Positions 50,134-58,946 of a DNA stretch of 61,333 nucleotides are shown in pieces. A program made the translations under genes and the position numbers. The notes below the pieces were generated by a model, which worked only from the letters and a program-made list of their open reading frames with translations, made no database searches and was not told the origin of the DNA. Origin of the DNA: Anaerolineaceae bacterium UBA1363. Lineage in GTDB: Bacteria > Chloroflexota > Anaerolineae > Anaerolineales > Anaerolineaceae. Position 1 is the first letter of the stretch. Each line of letters opens with the position of its first letter. The stretch lies in NCBI GenBank assembly GCA_002306055.1, contig DBRR01000020.1:3234-64566 (forward strand), read 5' to 3'.

Positions 50134-50808
50134 ATGGAACGACAGCGTATAATGAAAATCTTACATTACCTGGCAGATCGCCTGGTTAACCTTAAGATCG
50201 TGGGTGCAGAAAACGTGCAAGATGGAACGCCATATGTGGTAGCCACCAGTCACATCAGCCGTCTCGATTTACCCTTCCTGATGCTTTCAACTCACCGGCA
50301 GGACGTTATTGGCATTGTAGCCAAGGAATACGAAAAAGCACCTTTTTTTGGGTGGTTTTTGAATCAACTTGGCGTGATTTGGATCTCACGTGGTGAATAT
50401 GACCTTGAGGCGTTTCGTGAAGCTACAAACAGGTTAAAAATGGGTTGGATTGTAGGAATCGCCCCGGAGGGAACCCGTTCTAAAACTCGCCAACTTCTGA
50501 AGGGCAAACCGGGGGCGTCTTTGCTGGCGATTCGCAATCAGGTCCAGGTGATCCCTGCCGCTGTACTTGGTACGGCCGAGGTAATTCAGAGCGTTTTACG
50601 TCTGAAGAAAGCACAGGTCGAAGTGCGTTTTGGGAAGCCCTTCATGCTGCCTCAAGCAAGTGATGAGGGAACAGACAAAACCCGCTTGCAGGAGGCAACC
50701 GATGAAATCATGTGCCGCATTGCTTTACTGCTCCCAGAAGACCGCCGCGGTTTTTATGCCAACCATCCACGCCTGCTGGAATTGCAGGCTGAACAAAACC
50801 AACTCTAG
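50134..50808 (+). CDS. plsC: 1-acyl-sn-glycerol-3-phosphate acyltransferase-like protein
   Basis: A 224-residue protein. The acyltransferase blocks are TSHISRLDLPFL (HxxxxD catalytic pair), GVIWISRGEYD, GIAPEGTRSKT (EGTR block) and PAAVLGTAEV. These match PlsC-type enzymes that add the second acyl chain to lysophosphatidate at the membrane. There is no clear transmembrane helix at the N-terminus. It starts 3 bases after the PrsW-type stop and belongs to the same run of envelope-related genes. Confidence 0.9.
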   Translation: MERQRIMKILHYLADRLVNLKIVGAENVQDGTPYVVATSHISRLDLPFLMLSTHRQDVIGIVAKEYEKAPFFGWFLNQLGVIWISRGEYDLEAFREATNRLKMGWIVGIAPEGTRSKTRQLLKGKPGASLLAIRNQVQVIPAAVLGTAEVIQSVLRLKKAQVEVRFGKPFMLPQASDEGTDKTRLQEATDEIMCRIALLLPEDRRGFYANHPRLLELQAEQNQL

Positions 50809-50840
50809 TCATTTGAATTCTTCTCAGAGGGAGAACATCC

Positions 50841-51524
50841 ATGATCCCAATTCGTGATGAAATGCAGACTCACCGAACCCCATTCGTTAATTATGGTTTG
50901 ATTCTGATCAACGTGGTCGTCTTTTTGCTGACTTACGTCCTTAACCCGAACCCTGAAGGTGTTTATTCGCAATTTGCTTTTTTTCCAAACGAGATCAGGA
51001 AGGGGCTCGATCTGGGTGATGTGCGCAGTATTCTGACCAGCATGTTCATGCATTTAGGTTGGGTGCACCTGCTGGGCAACATGCTCTATCTTTGGATCTT
51101 TGGCGATAACATCGAAGACAAGCTGGGTCACATCAACTATTTGATCTTTTACCTGGCAGGTGGTGTGTTCGCAGCTTTTGCTCACTACCTCTCCAATCCG
51201 ACGTCAACCATTCTTACTGTGGGTGCCAGCGGTGCTATCGCCGCCGTTTTGGGGGCTTACCTCGTGTTCTACCCACACAGCCGGGTCTATACTTTCATTC
51301 CGATAGGTTTTTTTATCCGCCTAAGGCTTGTTCCTGCAGTTATAGTATTGAGTTTGTGGTTTATTCTCCAACTTTTTAGTGGTGTTGGCTCGCTCGGATT
51401 GGGTGACCAAGGCGGCACCGCTTATTGGGCGCATATCGGTGGTTTCGTTTTTGGTCTCCTGGTAGGTCTCTTATTCAGGAATCGTGGACGCGAGCCCATG
51501 CCTGCTCCGCCCAGCTGGAATTGA
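50841..51524 (+). CDS. Rhomboid-family intramembrane serine protease
   Basis: A 227-residue protein with six membrane helices. The catalytic Ser130 is in VGASGAIAAVLGAYLV, the partner His198 in YWAHIGGFVFGLLVGL, and the oxyanion region HLGWVHLLGNMLYLWIFGDN is typical. It cuts transmembrane proteins within the lipid bilayer. GAGGGAGAA precedes the ATG. This is the second intramembrane protease in the neighbourhood, after the broken PrsW-type gene; targets are unknown. Confidence 0.95.
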   Translation: MIPIRDEMQTHRTPFVNYGLILINVVVFLLTYVLNPNPEGVYSQFAFFPNEIRKGLDLGDVRSILTSMFMHLGWVHLLGNMLYLWIFGDNIEDKLGHINYLIFYLAGGVFAAFAHYLSNPTSTILTVGASGAIAAVLGAYLVFYPHSRVYTFIPIGFFIRLRLVPAVIVLSLWFILQLFSGVGSLGLGDQGGTAYWAHIGGFVFGLLVGLLFRNRGREPMPAPPSWN

Positions 51525-51653
51525 GAAATACAAAGTAACAGGTTGGTAATATTAATACTGTGGGGTATCCAAAAAATGTAAACTCGATTCTGTGGTAAAG
51601 TGATTAAAGTGTGGTGAATCCCGCCCCATAAAGGTTTTTGAAACGGAGGTTAA

Positions 51654-52622
51654 ATGTTTAAAAGCCAATTTAAAAACGCAGCCTGTTTGTTCGTGATTTC
51701 TTTGTTGTTTGCCGTGATCGGTCTGACGAACATTTCTCCCACTTTTGCTCATTCAACCGTTAGCCCCAAGGGTAACATCACCCAACCCGTTGATGAGGTT
51801 GGCGTTCCAACCGATCAAATGATAACAACTCTAAAAGATCTGCTGCCAGTCCTTCAGGAACTGGAAGCTATAAACCTCAGCTTCCATCGTCAGCCCGGTT
51901 GGGTTCACACAATCACGGAAGACTATAGTGCCTTTATCGGCGAGCATGACGGCAAAGCCACTGCAGGCATGTTTGATCACTGGGAAATTATAGATTCCTG
52001 GACGGGTGTTTTGGACGATGGGGGAACGCTCGGTCTTGGTTCCTATACCATAACCAGTACAAGGGATGGTCGTCGTTTGCAAGTTGTAGCCGGAGATGGT
52101 TTTGGTCGTGGCGGAAACCTGACCCTGCTCCAACGCGGTCTTCAGGACGCCTTTGGGACACCTGAAGACGAAGGTGCACAAGCCTGGCAAGCCAGCTTGC
52201 CAACTGTGATCACAAGCCAGATGACGGACTATATCAAGAAATTGATTGCATCGGAAAAAAACTTGCATGAACTTGCCTGCTGGACAGAGACGGAGGGGGA
52301 CCAGGCTGTTTTGCGGATTTCAAGGCAGACCCGGTACGCCCAGGCGATTAAATTTGATGAGTATCCCCAACCTGTGGTCGGTTTCAACTATGAGGACACA
52401 ATTTCCCTTAAAACAGGAGATTTTATTCTTCGGAAAGCTTTCCTCGTCTACGAAGATGATTCAGAAATCCTCTATTTTTCCAGAGAATTGAAACTATCTG
52501 AGGCAGGAGTCAGCATGCCGCAAGAAACCATGAAAAGCTTCCAGGCGGATATTGATGCCGCGGAAGAGTTGAAAAAGATCATTTCAGACAAAAACAATGG
52601 TACCGAATACAGATTACTTTAG
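51654..52622 (+). CDS. Secreted protein of unknown function, paralogue of the next gene
   Basis: A 322-residue protein. A signal peptide is present (AACLFVISLLFAVIGLTNISPTFA). No known domain is recognised. The segment QPGWVHTITEDYSAFI followed by HWEIIDSWTGVLDDGG resembles AGWLHTLVEIHDVY and GFIESWIELDGNG in the gene that follows, so the two are distant duplicates. Predicted mainly beta-stranded in the middle. GGAGG lies before the ATG. Location outside the membrane is fairly sure, function unknown. Confidence 0.75.
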   Translation: MFKSQFKNAACLFVISLLFAVIGLTNISPTFAHSTVSPKGNITQPVDEVGVPTDQMITTLKDLLPVLQELEAINLSFHRQPGWVHTITEDYSAFIGEHDGKATAGMFDHWEIIDSWTGVLDDGGTLGLGSYTITSTRDGRRLQVVAGDGFGRGGNLTLLQRGLQDAFGTPEDEGAQAWQASLPTVITSQMTDYIKKLIASEKNLHELACWTETEGDQAVLRISRQTRYAQAIKFDEYPQPVVGFNYEDTISLKTGDFILRKAFLVYEDDSEILYFSRELKLSEAGVSMPQETMKSFQADIDAAEELKKIISDKNNGTEYRLL

Positions 52623-52675
52623 TTATCAGTAACCTGTACAAAATGGAAAGAAATTTACCACACTAAGTCGAAGAT

Positions 52676-52700
52676 GAGAAGGAGGGTTTCCCTCCTTCTC
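52676..52700 (+). terminator. Perfect hairpin between the two secreted-protein genes
   Basis: GAGAAGGAGGG (52676-52686), loop TTT, CCCTCCTTCTC (52690-52700), followed by ACTGATG rather than a T-run. It lies 28 bases upstream of the lipoprotein ATG. It could set the transcript end or the relative expression of the two genes. Confidence 0.6.
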
Positions 52701-52727
52701 ACTGATGAAAACCTAAGGAGGAAACAC

Positions 52728-53723
52728 ATGCATCGAGGAAAATCCATCTTTACCCTTTCATTGATCCTGCTCGTGTTTCTGAGCGCGTGTTCAGGATTGG
52801 CAGCTGAAACGCAAGCCCCAAGTGTTACGAAAACATCTACTCAATCAAGTTCTTCCGGCAGATCGATGACGGAAACTCCCAGTCATCAACAAACTTCCCA
52901 ACCTTCATTCCCTACCCAAACCCCTAACCCCACCGAGCTGACAGCAGAATTGAATCTAAAATCAGCAATGGAATTCCTGCGGGATCTCAGTCAAAAGAAC
53001 AAGGTCTATAAAACGACCGCCGGTTGGCTGCACACTTTGGTGGAGATTCATGACGTATACCACCAATATGCTGTGGTAAACCCCGATGATCCTGACCTGG
53101 AAATCACAGATGCGGTAAGAACCTACTTTACGTACCACCCACCTAATGGTTTCATCGAATCCTGGATCGAATTGGATGGAAATGGCATGGTTACTGGAAA
53201 TCGCCTTATCATCCAATACGACATGGATAAGACTCCCCTGTACGCTATGGCAGAAAACTTTGATCATGGAATAATTTCTGTGGAAGTTTTGCTTAATCCG
53301 GATGCTACCATCGAGCAGGTTTTATCAGTTTCTGACAGCTCCAGCCAATCAGCAGACCGGTCGGTGGCAAGGCTGAATGACATAATGATCAAGGTGGTAA
53401 ACCATTTCAGATTGTATCAGGTGGAATTCGACAAGAACCTAAACGTGGAGAACGAAAGCCTTTTCGCCTTAGAGATAGAAGATCGTACTGAAATGACTTT
53501 GGACTTAACCTATTTTCCAGAACCGATAATTGGTTTTGTGCATACGCTGCAAATCGACAATCAGACTGGTGAATGCCGTCTTTACGCAGAAGATGCTGTT
53601 GGAACATCCGGGAAACGCTATCCCGCTTACAGCGAAGCCACGCAAGTTTTTGAAGTGTTGGAAGCACTGCCAGAGCAAACAGCCTTGTTTTATGACGTTA
53701 TGCTCCAACAAAAGCAACCCTGA
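52728..53723 (+). CDS. Lipoprotein of unknown function, paralogue of the previous gene
   Basis: A 331-residue protein from the ATG at 52728, preceded by AAGGAGGAAA; an upstream in-frame start would run through the hairpin. The signal peptide ends in a lipobox (LVFLSAC), then a Ser/Thr/Gln-rich linker of about 60 residues. The folded part shares GWLHTLVEIH and FIESWIELDGNGMVTG with the previous protein. The C-terminal region has paired cysteine-free beta-strands and no known active site. It is surface-anchored by inference; function unknown. Confidence 0.75.
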   Translation: MHRGKSIFTLSLILLVFLSACSGLAAETQAPSVTKTSTQSSSSGRSMTETPSHQQTSQPSFPTQTPNPTELTAELNLKSAMEFLRDLSQKNKVYKTTAGWLHTLVEIHDVYHQYAVVNPDDPDLEITDAVRTYFTYHPPNGFIESWIELDGNGMVTGNRLIIQYDMDKTPLYAMAENFDHGIISVEVLLNPDATIEQVLSVSDSSSQSADRSVARLNDIMIKVVNHFRLYQVEFDKNLNVENESLFALEIEDRTEMTLDLTYFPEPIIGFVHTLQIDNQTGECRLYAEDAVGTSGKRYPAYSEATQVFEVLEALPEQTALFYDVMLQQKQP

Positions 53724-53892
53724 AAAACCTTTACCGGACATCATCTTCGCAGTCTGGTTGGGAGCGCCAGTGGATTGAAAAGGGGGTAGCAAAAAAGCTG
53801 GGGGGGAAAGACCGAAATCCGGTTTTTTTAAGGAACTCGCACGGTTTTTCCAATTCACCGCTTATCCACGCCTCTCTCCCTGTCAAGGTTAA

Positions 53893-54314
53893 ATAGAAAT
53901 GTCCTAATTGATCTCAGAAGTAGGTTTGCCATTTATCTTTTTTCCATAGGTTCTCCGAGGGTGATTATAATCCGGGGGAAGGGGGCTACCCTCAACCGAC
54001 TTGGTGGACACAACCGTGCCTTGTCTTGGTCTTTTCTCGATTTCATGCATGCTGAGCAAATTGCCATGAAACCAAGCTGAAACGATCCGTCCCCACTCCT
54101 TCCTGCTGCTATCGTCGTAGGATGCGCTTAACTGCCGTTCACTGATCCCAAGCCTCTTTGCGGCTGCTTTTTGCGTGATCCGCCGATCGATGGCTTTGTC
54201 CAAATAGGTCTTGCGTTTGAGTTCTTCTTGGGTCATTCTGATTGTCCGTTACATGTAGTCTATTTTCATACCTTTTAGGACATTTCTAAATGGCTACTTT
54301 AGGACATTATCATG
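53893..54314 (-). mobile_element. Internally deleted insertion sequence, ISNCY/IS1202-like
   Basis: About 420 bases bounded by ATAGAAATGTCCTAA (53893-53907) and its inverted partner TTAGGACATTTCT (54275-54287), with a second TTAGGACATTATC at 54299-54311. It encloses one short frame made of the two ends of a transposase. This is the size and form of a non-autonomous derivative that a full-length relative could still move. Confidence 0.65.
53904..54236 (-). pseudogene. Transposase remnant: N-terminal helix-turn-helix joined to the C-terminal tail
   Basis: A 110-residue frame. Residues 1-37 (MTQEELKRKTYLDKAIDRRI, then TQKAAAKRLGISERQL) are the start of ISNCY/IS1202-type transposases, a helix-turn-helix that binds the element ends. 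Residues about 88-105 (PPDYNHPRRTYGKK) look like their basic C-terminal tail (family form PxxHPWRR). The catalytic DDE core between them is missing, a loss of some 300 residues. The frame is still open, so a small DNA-binding protein could be made. It cannot catalyse transposition. Confidence 0.65.
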
Positions 54315-54644
54315 TTGCCACTACAGGCAATGCCAGGGCAATCGCATCTTATTTTTCAGGAAAACCACCAAAAATGATGAGAAATCAGGTCTTTTGAATA
54401 GATTTCTCACTCTTTGCGGGTAACACAATTCCGTTTGAGTAGTAATAAGGGATGGGTTTGGCTAAAAAGAATTCTTTTTTGCCGTGAATTGACTGCCAAA
54501 ACAGGTTTATCAATCAAATATACTAAGTAAATATGAAATATTATTGGTTATTATTTGAAATTCTTGAAATTTGCTTGAGTGATGTTTCTCATTTAGATGC
54601 AATTGCCCTGCAGGCAATGCGCAGCTTCGTAATGCCTCAATAGA
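54315..54644. other. Spacer between the two insertion sequences
   Basis: A+T-rich, with no gene. Near its right end it holds AGGCAATGCGCAGCTT (54612-54627), which recurs just beyond the next IS at 55911-55926. Confidence 0.6.
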
Positions 54645-55905
54645 AAATGTTACCGAAGAAGTAACGATGGCTCACAGAAAAATGTTACCGAACGATTTTC
54701 CATAAACGTGCCACTTTCTGGTCAATCGAATTACGCAAAGTAACCGGATTGATGTGAACATATACATTATTAAGGTTTGCCTTGATTTCCGGTGAGATCA
54801 AATCAGAAGCCAAAACACGCCGGAAAGGGGTGGCAGGTTGATCGTATGTTTTAATCACCTTGCCGTTCACCTGTTCTTTGCCAACCAATTTTAGCACTGG
54901 CTGGAAGAAATTAACATAGAGGCGGAGATCCGCGTAAATGGAGTTAAGCAGATCCAACTCGTCCGCAGTTTCGAGGCGATCATAGCCAATGGTATGGCGG
55001 ACAACAGACCAGTTTTTCTGTTCAACATGCGCCTGATCATTTTTTCGGTAGGGACGAGAACGGGTGAAAGTAATGTGCTCAGCCAAACAATAACGGTAAA
55101 GGGTAGCGTTGATAAATTCACTGCCATTATCCGAATCAAGACCGAGAAGCGGGAAGGGTAACTGTTGGCGCAGAACCAGGATGGCCTGGGAGACGGCTTG
55201 TTGGGTTTTATTGGGTAAACCCAGGCATTCCGTCCAACCAGTCGCAATATCGACGCAAGACAGAGTGTTCAGATAGGGTGCTTCAGAGGTTTCACCACAG
55301 TGGGCGACCAGATCCACTTCCACAAAGCCTGGGTGTTCCTCCTCCCAGGGTGTAAAAATTCGGACTGGAATGGCCTTTTTGAGCAAAGTACCAGGCTTGG
55401 TAGTGGATAATCCTTTGCGGGGTTCAAACCGAGCTGATTTCAAGCAGCGGTCGATGGTGGCGCGGCTCATCGTCAAAAGTTGGGTCTTGATGGGTTCAGC
55501 CAGGATGAGTTCACGCTGTCGTTCCAGCACGACAAGCATTTCAGGGATGAAAGGTTTCAATCGTTTTGAACAGATCCGGCCACAGATTTCCCAAATGGTG
55601 GTTAACGCCTGAACAACGTCATCCCCATAAACCCTTTGCTTGCCAGGCTTTTTCAAACCCTTGGATTTGGGCGGATGCTTAAGCACTCGAATGGCATATT
55701 TGCGATGATATCCCGTGGCAGCGATAAACTCGTCTAAAATTTGCGTTTTTCCTTTTCTTGTAGCTTTGAGATATCGAGGTCGAATGACCTCCAACAATTC
55801 TCTTTTACTGCGATGACTCATCATTTGCTACCTCTCTGCGGTCTCATTTTCCGCCTTAGAGTAACATTTTTTATGAGCCATCGTTCTTTCGTAAAGTTAC
55901 ATTAA
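54645..55905 (-). mobile_element. Complete insertion sequence with DDE transposase
   Basis: The ends are inverted copies: left AAATGTTACC plus AACGATGGCTCA, right (reversed) AATGTAACTT plus AACGATGGCTCA, each with a second AAATGTTAC inside. One intact transposase gene fills the element. The good state of the frame suggests recent movement. The exact ends are uncertain by a few bases. Confidence 0.8.
54685..55824 (-). CDS. DDE-type transposase (integrase catalytic domain)
   Basis: A 379-residue protein. The N-terminal region SRRELLE-like (SKRELLEVIRPRYLKATRKG, then TGYHRKYAIRVLKH) is a helix-turn-helix that would bind the ends. The retroviral-integrase-type core has GFVEVDLVAHCGE (first Asp), LLGLDSDNGSEFIN (second Asp in the DNGSEF motif) and KNDQAHVEQKNWSVVR (the Glu). 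The TPFRRVLAS segment lies near the C-terminus. The gene is complete and lies on the strand opposite to greA. Probably functional. Confidence 0.92.
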   Translation of the reverse strand: MMSHRSKRELLEVIRPRYLKATRKGKTQILDEFIAATGYHRKYAIRVLKHPPKSKGLKKPGKQRVYGDDVVQALTTIWEICGRICSKRLKPFIPEMLVVLERQRELILAEPIKTQLLTMSRATIDRCLKSARFEPRKGLSTTKPGTLLKKAIPVRIFTPWEEEHPGFVEVDLVAHCGETSEAPYLNTLSCVDIATGWTECLGLPNKTQQAVSQAILVLRQQLPFPLLGLDSDNGSEFINATLYRYCLAEHITFTRSRPYRKNDQAHVEQKNWSVVRHTIGYDRLETADELDLLNSIYADLRLYVNFFQPVLKLVGKEQVNGKVIKTYDQPATPFRRVLASDLISPEIKANLNNVYVHINPVTLRNSIDQKVARLWKIVR

Positions 55906-55924
55906 TATTGAGGCAATGCGCAGC

Positions 55925-55955
55925 TTGCGCAATACAGCCGCATTCATAGTATAAT
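55925..55955 (+). promoter_or_regulatory. Likely greA promoter
   Basis: TATAAT at 55950-55955 with TTGCGC at 55925-55930, spacer 19. The -10 is perfect, the -35 weak and slightly far. The -35 lies at the edge of the repeat next to the IS, so the insertion sits directly upstream of this promoter. Confidence 0.45.
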
Positions 55956-56064
55956 AAGCTACCGGCGTTAAGGAAGCATCAGGCTTTCGAGGCGCGTTTT
56001 GTATTAACCCACCCTGGTCCGGGGTTTTGGGATTTTAGTGAATGTATTAAGGAATTATGTAAAT

Positions 56065-56529
56065 ATGCCAAGCTCATACTTAACCCGCGAGGGATATGAA
56101 AAATCTGAACAGGAATTGGAATTTCTGCGCACAATCAAACGCAAAGAAGTAGCTCAGCGTTTGCAGGATGCGATGGAAGATGGCGAACTGATCGAAAACG
56201 CCGAATACGAAGCCGCCAAAAACGAACAGGCTTTCATAGAAGGCCGCATTAAGGAACTGGAACTCTTGCTTGCAAACGCCCACATCATTGAAGATGGTGA
56301 AAGCGAAGATGGCCTTGTAACCGTCGGCTCAGAAGTGACCATCTGCGAAGAAGGCGGTCAGCCCGAAACCTACAAGATTGTTGGTCCCGTTGAGGCGAAC
56401 CCCCGTGAAAAGCGGATCTCCAATGAATCGCCTATTGGCAGGGCTTTAATCAACCATCGTGTTGGTGATAAGGTTAAAATAGAAGCTCCGGGTGGTGCTT
56501 ACACTGTGGAGATTCTCAAGAGCGAGTAG
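56065..56529 (+). CDS. greA: Transcription elongation factor GreA
   Basis: A 154-residue protein from the ATG at 56065, where the usual GreA start (SSYLTREGYEKSEQELEFL) begins; longer starts add non-family residues. The coiled-coil tip carries the acidic pair DAMEDGELIENAEYEAAKNEQ, which enters the RNA polymerase channel to trigger cleavage of back-tracked RNA. The C-terminal FKBP-like domain ends SPIGRALINHRVGDKVKIEAPGG. The length matches the family. A terminator follows, then lysS. Confidence 0.97.
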   Translation: MPSSYLTREGYEKSEQELEFLRTIKRKEVAQRLQDAMEDGELIENAEYEAAKNEQAFIEGRIKELELLLANAHIIEDGESEDGLVTVGSEVTICEEGGQPETYKIVGPVEANPREKRISNESPIGRALINHRVGDKVKIEAPGGAYTVEILKSE

Positions 56530-56544
56530 TTGCCTGAATTCCCA

Positions 56545-56574
56545 AAGCCCCACCATTTATTCACGGTGGGGCTT
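56545..56574 (+). terminator. Intrinsic terminator of greA
   Basis: AAGCCCCACC (56545-56554) and GGTGGGGCTT (56565-56574), ten perfect pairs, then ATTTTAATG. Confidence 0.9.
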
Positions 56575-56596
56575 ATTTTAATGTAAAGGACAAACC

Positions 56597-58141
56597 ATGC
56601 TAACAGATCACTTTTCCGAACTTGAAAACCTGCGCCTGGAAAAAATGGAGCAACTGCGCCAAATGGGGATTGAGCCGTATCCAACCCGGTCATATAAAAA
56701 CAGCAACAATGCCGATGCCATCAAGGCATTCGAAGCACGCGAAGCTGCTGGCGAGCCAGAGGGGCTCAAGCTGACGCTCGCTGGTCGCCTGCGCGCCATC
56801 CGCAACATGGGCAAGCTATCGTTTGCTCACATCGAGGATCGCAGCGGCAGGATCCAGCTCTTCATGCGCATCAACGAACTCGGGCAGGAAAAACTGGATC
56901 AGTTTGTACGATTCTTTGACCTTGGCGACTTCATTGAAGCCACAGGCACCATGGTGCGCACAAAGCGTGGCGAAGTGACTTTGCAGGTTGAGGACTTCAG
57001 GATGCTCTCGAAGGCTCTTTATCAACTTCCAGCAGCCAAGGATGAGGTGGTGGATGGAGAAATTGTTCGCCATGCTGCGCTTACCGACCCCGAAACCCGC
57101 TACCGCCAGCGCTATGTTGACCTGGCAGTTAACCCCGAAGTCCGTGAGATCTTCCGCATCCGTACCGGAATTATCAAAGCTCTGCGCGAATTTTTGGATG
57201 AACGCGGCTTCCAGGAAGTGGAAACCCCCATCCTGCAGCCCATTTATGGTGGAGCGGCAGCCAAACCTTTCACCACCTACCACAATCAGCTTCACCAGCA
57301 GCTCTTCCTGCGTGTGAGTTTTGAGCTTTACCTGAAGCGTTTGCTGGTTGGCGGTCTGGATCGCGTTTATGAAATCGGCCGGGACTTCCGCAATGAAGGG
57401 GTATCCTTCAAGCACAATCCCGAATTTACCCAGCTTGAATTCTACATGGCCTACGCTGATTACAACACGATCATGGAAATGACAGAGCAGATGGTTTCGC
57501 AGGTGGCTCAGCGCGTCCTGGGCACGATGGTTATCGAGTACGAAGGACATAAAATCAACCTCACACCTCCATGGAACCGAATGCAGATGCGCCAGGGTCT
57601 AATCGATCATGCCGGCATTGATATCCAGGAATATCCCACTGCCGAAGGGTTGGCGGATATTATGAAAGCCCGCCAGATTCCCTTCAAACCGGGAACTCCG
57701 CGCGGTAAGCTGATCAATACCTTGATGGAAACTTACCTGGAACCGGTCATGATCCAGCCGACTTTTCTCTACGATTACCCGCGCGACATCTCGCCCCTGG
57801 CTAAGGCAAAACCTGAGGACCCCAACACGGTGGAACGTTTCGAAGGCTACATTGGCGGGGTGGAGCTTTGCAATGCCTTCACTGAGCTCAATGACCCGCT
57901 CGACCAGGAAAAACGGTTCCTCGAACTCGGGCGTGCCTATGCCGAAGACGATGAGGAACGCAACCCCATGGATGAAGACTTCCTGCGCGCCCTGGCTTAC
58001 GGCATGCCACCCGCTGGCGGGTTTGGCATCGGTGTGGATCGGTTTGTTATGATGCTTACAGGTCAGCATACTCTGCGCGAAGTCATCCTCTTCCCCCCTT
58101 TGCGCGAGGAAGATAACGCTGCCCCTGAAGCGGCAGAATGA
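56597..58141 (+). CDS. lysS: Lysyl-tRNA synthetase, class II
   Basis: A 514-residue protein. The N-terminal OB-fold (about 55-150) binds the anticodon: LAGRLRAIRNMGKLSFAHIED. The catalytic domain shows motif 1 around FLDERGFQEVETPILQP, motif 2 FRNEGVSFKHNPEFTQLEFY and motif 3 GFGIGVDRFVMMLTG. It charges tRNA-Lys, one copy of which (anticodon CTT) lies in this window. The length equals the family. AAAGGACAAACC precedes the ATG, and the greA terminator lies just upstream, so it needs its own promoter or read-through. Confidence 0.98.
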   Translation: MLTDHFSELENLRLEKMEQLRQMGIEPYPTRSYKNSNNADAIKAFEAREAAGEPEGLKLTLAGRLRAIRNMGKLSFAHIEDRSGRIQLFMRINELGQEKLDQFVRFFDLGDFIEATGTMVRTKRGEVTLQVEDFRMLSKALYQLPAAKDEVVDGEIVRHAALTDPETRYRQRYVDLAVNPEVREIFRIRTGIIKALREFLDERGFQEVETPILQPIYGGAAAKPFTTYHNQLHQQLFLRVSFELYLKRLLVGGLDRVYEIGRDFRNEGVSFKHNPEFTQLEFYMAYADYNTIMEMTEQMVSQVAQRVLGTMVIEYEGHKINLTPPWNRMQMRQGLIDHAGIDIQEYPTAEGLADIMKARQIPFKPGTPRGKLINTLMETYLEPVMIQPTFLYDYPRDISPLAKAKPEDPNTVERFEGYIGGVELCNAFTELNDPLDQEKRFLELGRAYAEDDEERNPMDEDFLRALAYGMPPAGGFGIGVDRFVMMLTGQHTLREVILFPPLREEDNAAPEAAE

Positions 58142-58325
58142 TTTGATTGCGATGGACAAAAAAAGTGTTTCTCTGGCACTTATTCGTTGTGGTTTTTGTT
58201 GAAAGATAGCAATTCAATCCAGTGGAGCACTTTCTGTGTAAAACTACTTTTTGAAAGAACAATAATTGCGTTAGAATCAAATTGATCTTCAAGCACCTGG
58301 TGTGAGTCTTGCAACGAAGGCAATT

Positions 58326-58946
58326 ATGGAAGAGACCGAACTGATTACACTTGCTGTTGCCGGGGATCTTGATGCCTTTAATCAACTGGTCCTCCAGCAC
58401 CAGGAAGTCGCCTATAACGTTGCCTATCGAATCATGGCAGATGAAAACGCGGCTGCGGACGCCACCCAGAATGCTGTTATCTCCATGTATCGCAAGCTCG
58501 ATACCTATCGCGGCGGATCCTTTAAGAGTTGGTTCTTACGCATCGTGACCAATGCCTGCTATGACGAACTGCGCCGACAGCGCCGCAGACCGACCATCCC
58601 GATCGAACCGGAGACCAACGAGGGTGAGTTGGTTGAATCGCCTGAGTGGCTGGAGGACAAATCCGCCGGTCCCGAAGAAGTGCTGGGTGCTTCTGAAATC
58701 GAAAAAGCCATTCAACACTGCCTGACCGGGCTCGACCAAAAATTCCGTGTTGTGATCACCCTGGTGGACATTTCGGGTGAGGATTACGAGACAGTAGCGC
58801 AGATCATAGGCACCCCCATTGGTACGGTTAAGAGCCGCCTGGCTCGTGCGCGCCTCAAAATGCAGCAGTGCCTTCAAGGTTTCAGGGAACTTTTACCAGA
58901 CCAATTTCGTCATATTACCGAGGAACATGATGAACCGGCAAGCTGA
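58326..58946 (+). CDS. ECF-type RNA polymerase sigma factor
   Basis: A 206-residue protein from the ATG at 58326, with GAAGG before it; a GTG at 58302 is less likely. Region 2 is AFNQLVLQHQEVAYNVAYRIMADENAAADATQNAVI, with the -10-binding segment in SWFLRIVTNACYDELR. Region 4 is LDQKFRVVITLVDISGEDYE then GTPIGTVKSRLARARLKMQQ, a helix-turn-helix for the -35. The linker between is acidic. It is followed by an overlapping anti-sigma gene, the usual arrangement, so its activity is probably set by membrane signals. Confidence 0.95.
   Translation: MEETELITLAVAGDLDAFNQLVLQHQEVAYNVAYRIMADENAAADATQNAVISMYRKLDTYRGGSFKSWFLRIVTNACYDELRRQRRRPTIPIEPETNEGELVESPEWLEDKSAGPEEVLGASEIEKAIQHCLTGLDQKFRVVITLVDISGEDYETVAQIIGTPIGTVKSRLARARLKMQQCLQGFRELLPDQFRHITEEHDEPAS

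Larger units (their letters stand above)
54612..55926. repeat. 16-base direct repeat flanking the complete IS (54612-54627 and 55911-55926)
   Basis: AGGCAATGCGCAGCTT is present on both sides of the element, about 18 bases outside its left end and 6-10 bases outside its right end. TGCCTCAATA on the left is the inverse of TATTGAGGCA on the right. This may be a pre-existing repeat or part of a duplication made at insertion. Confidence 0.6.
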
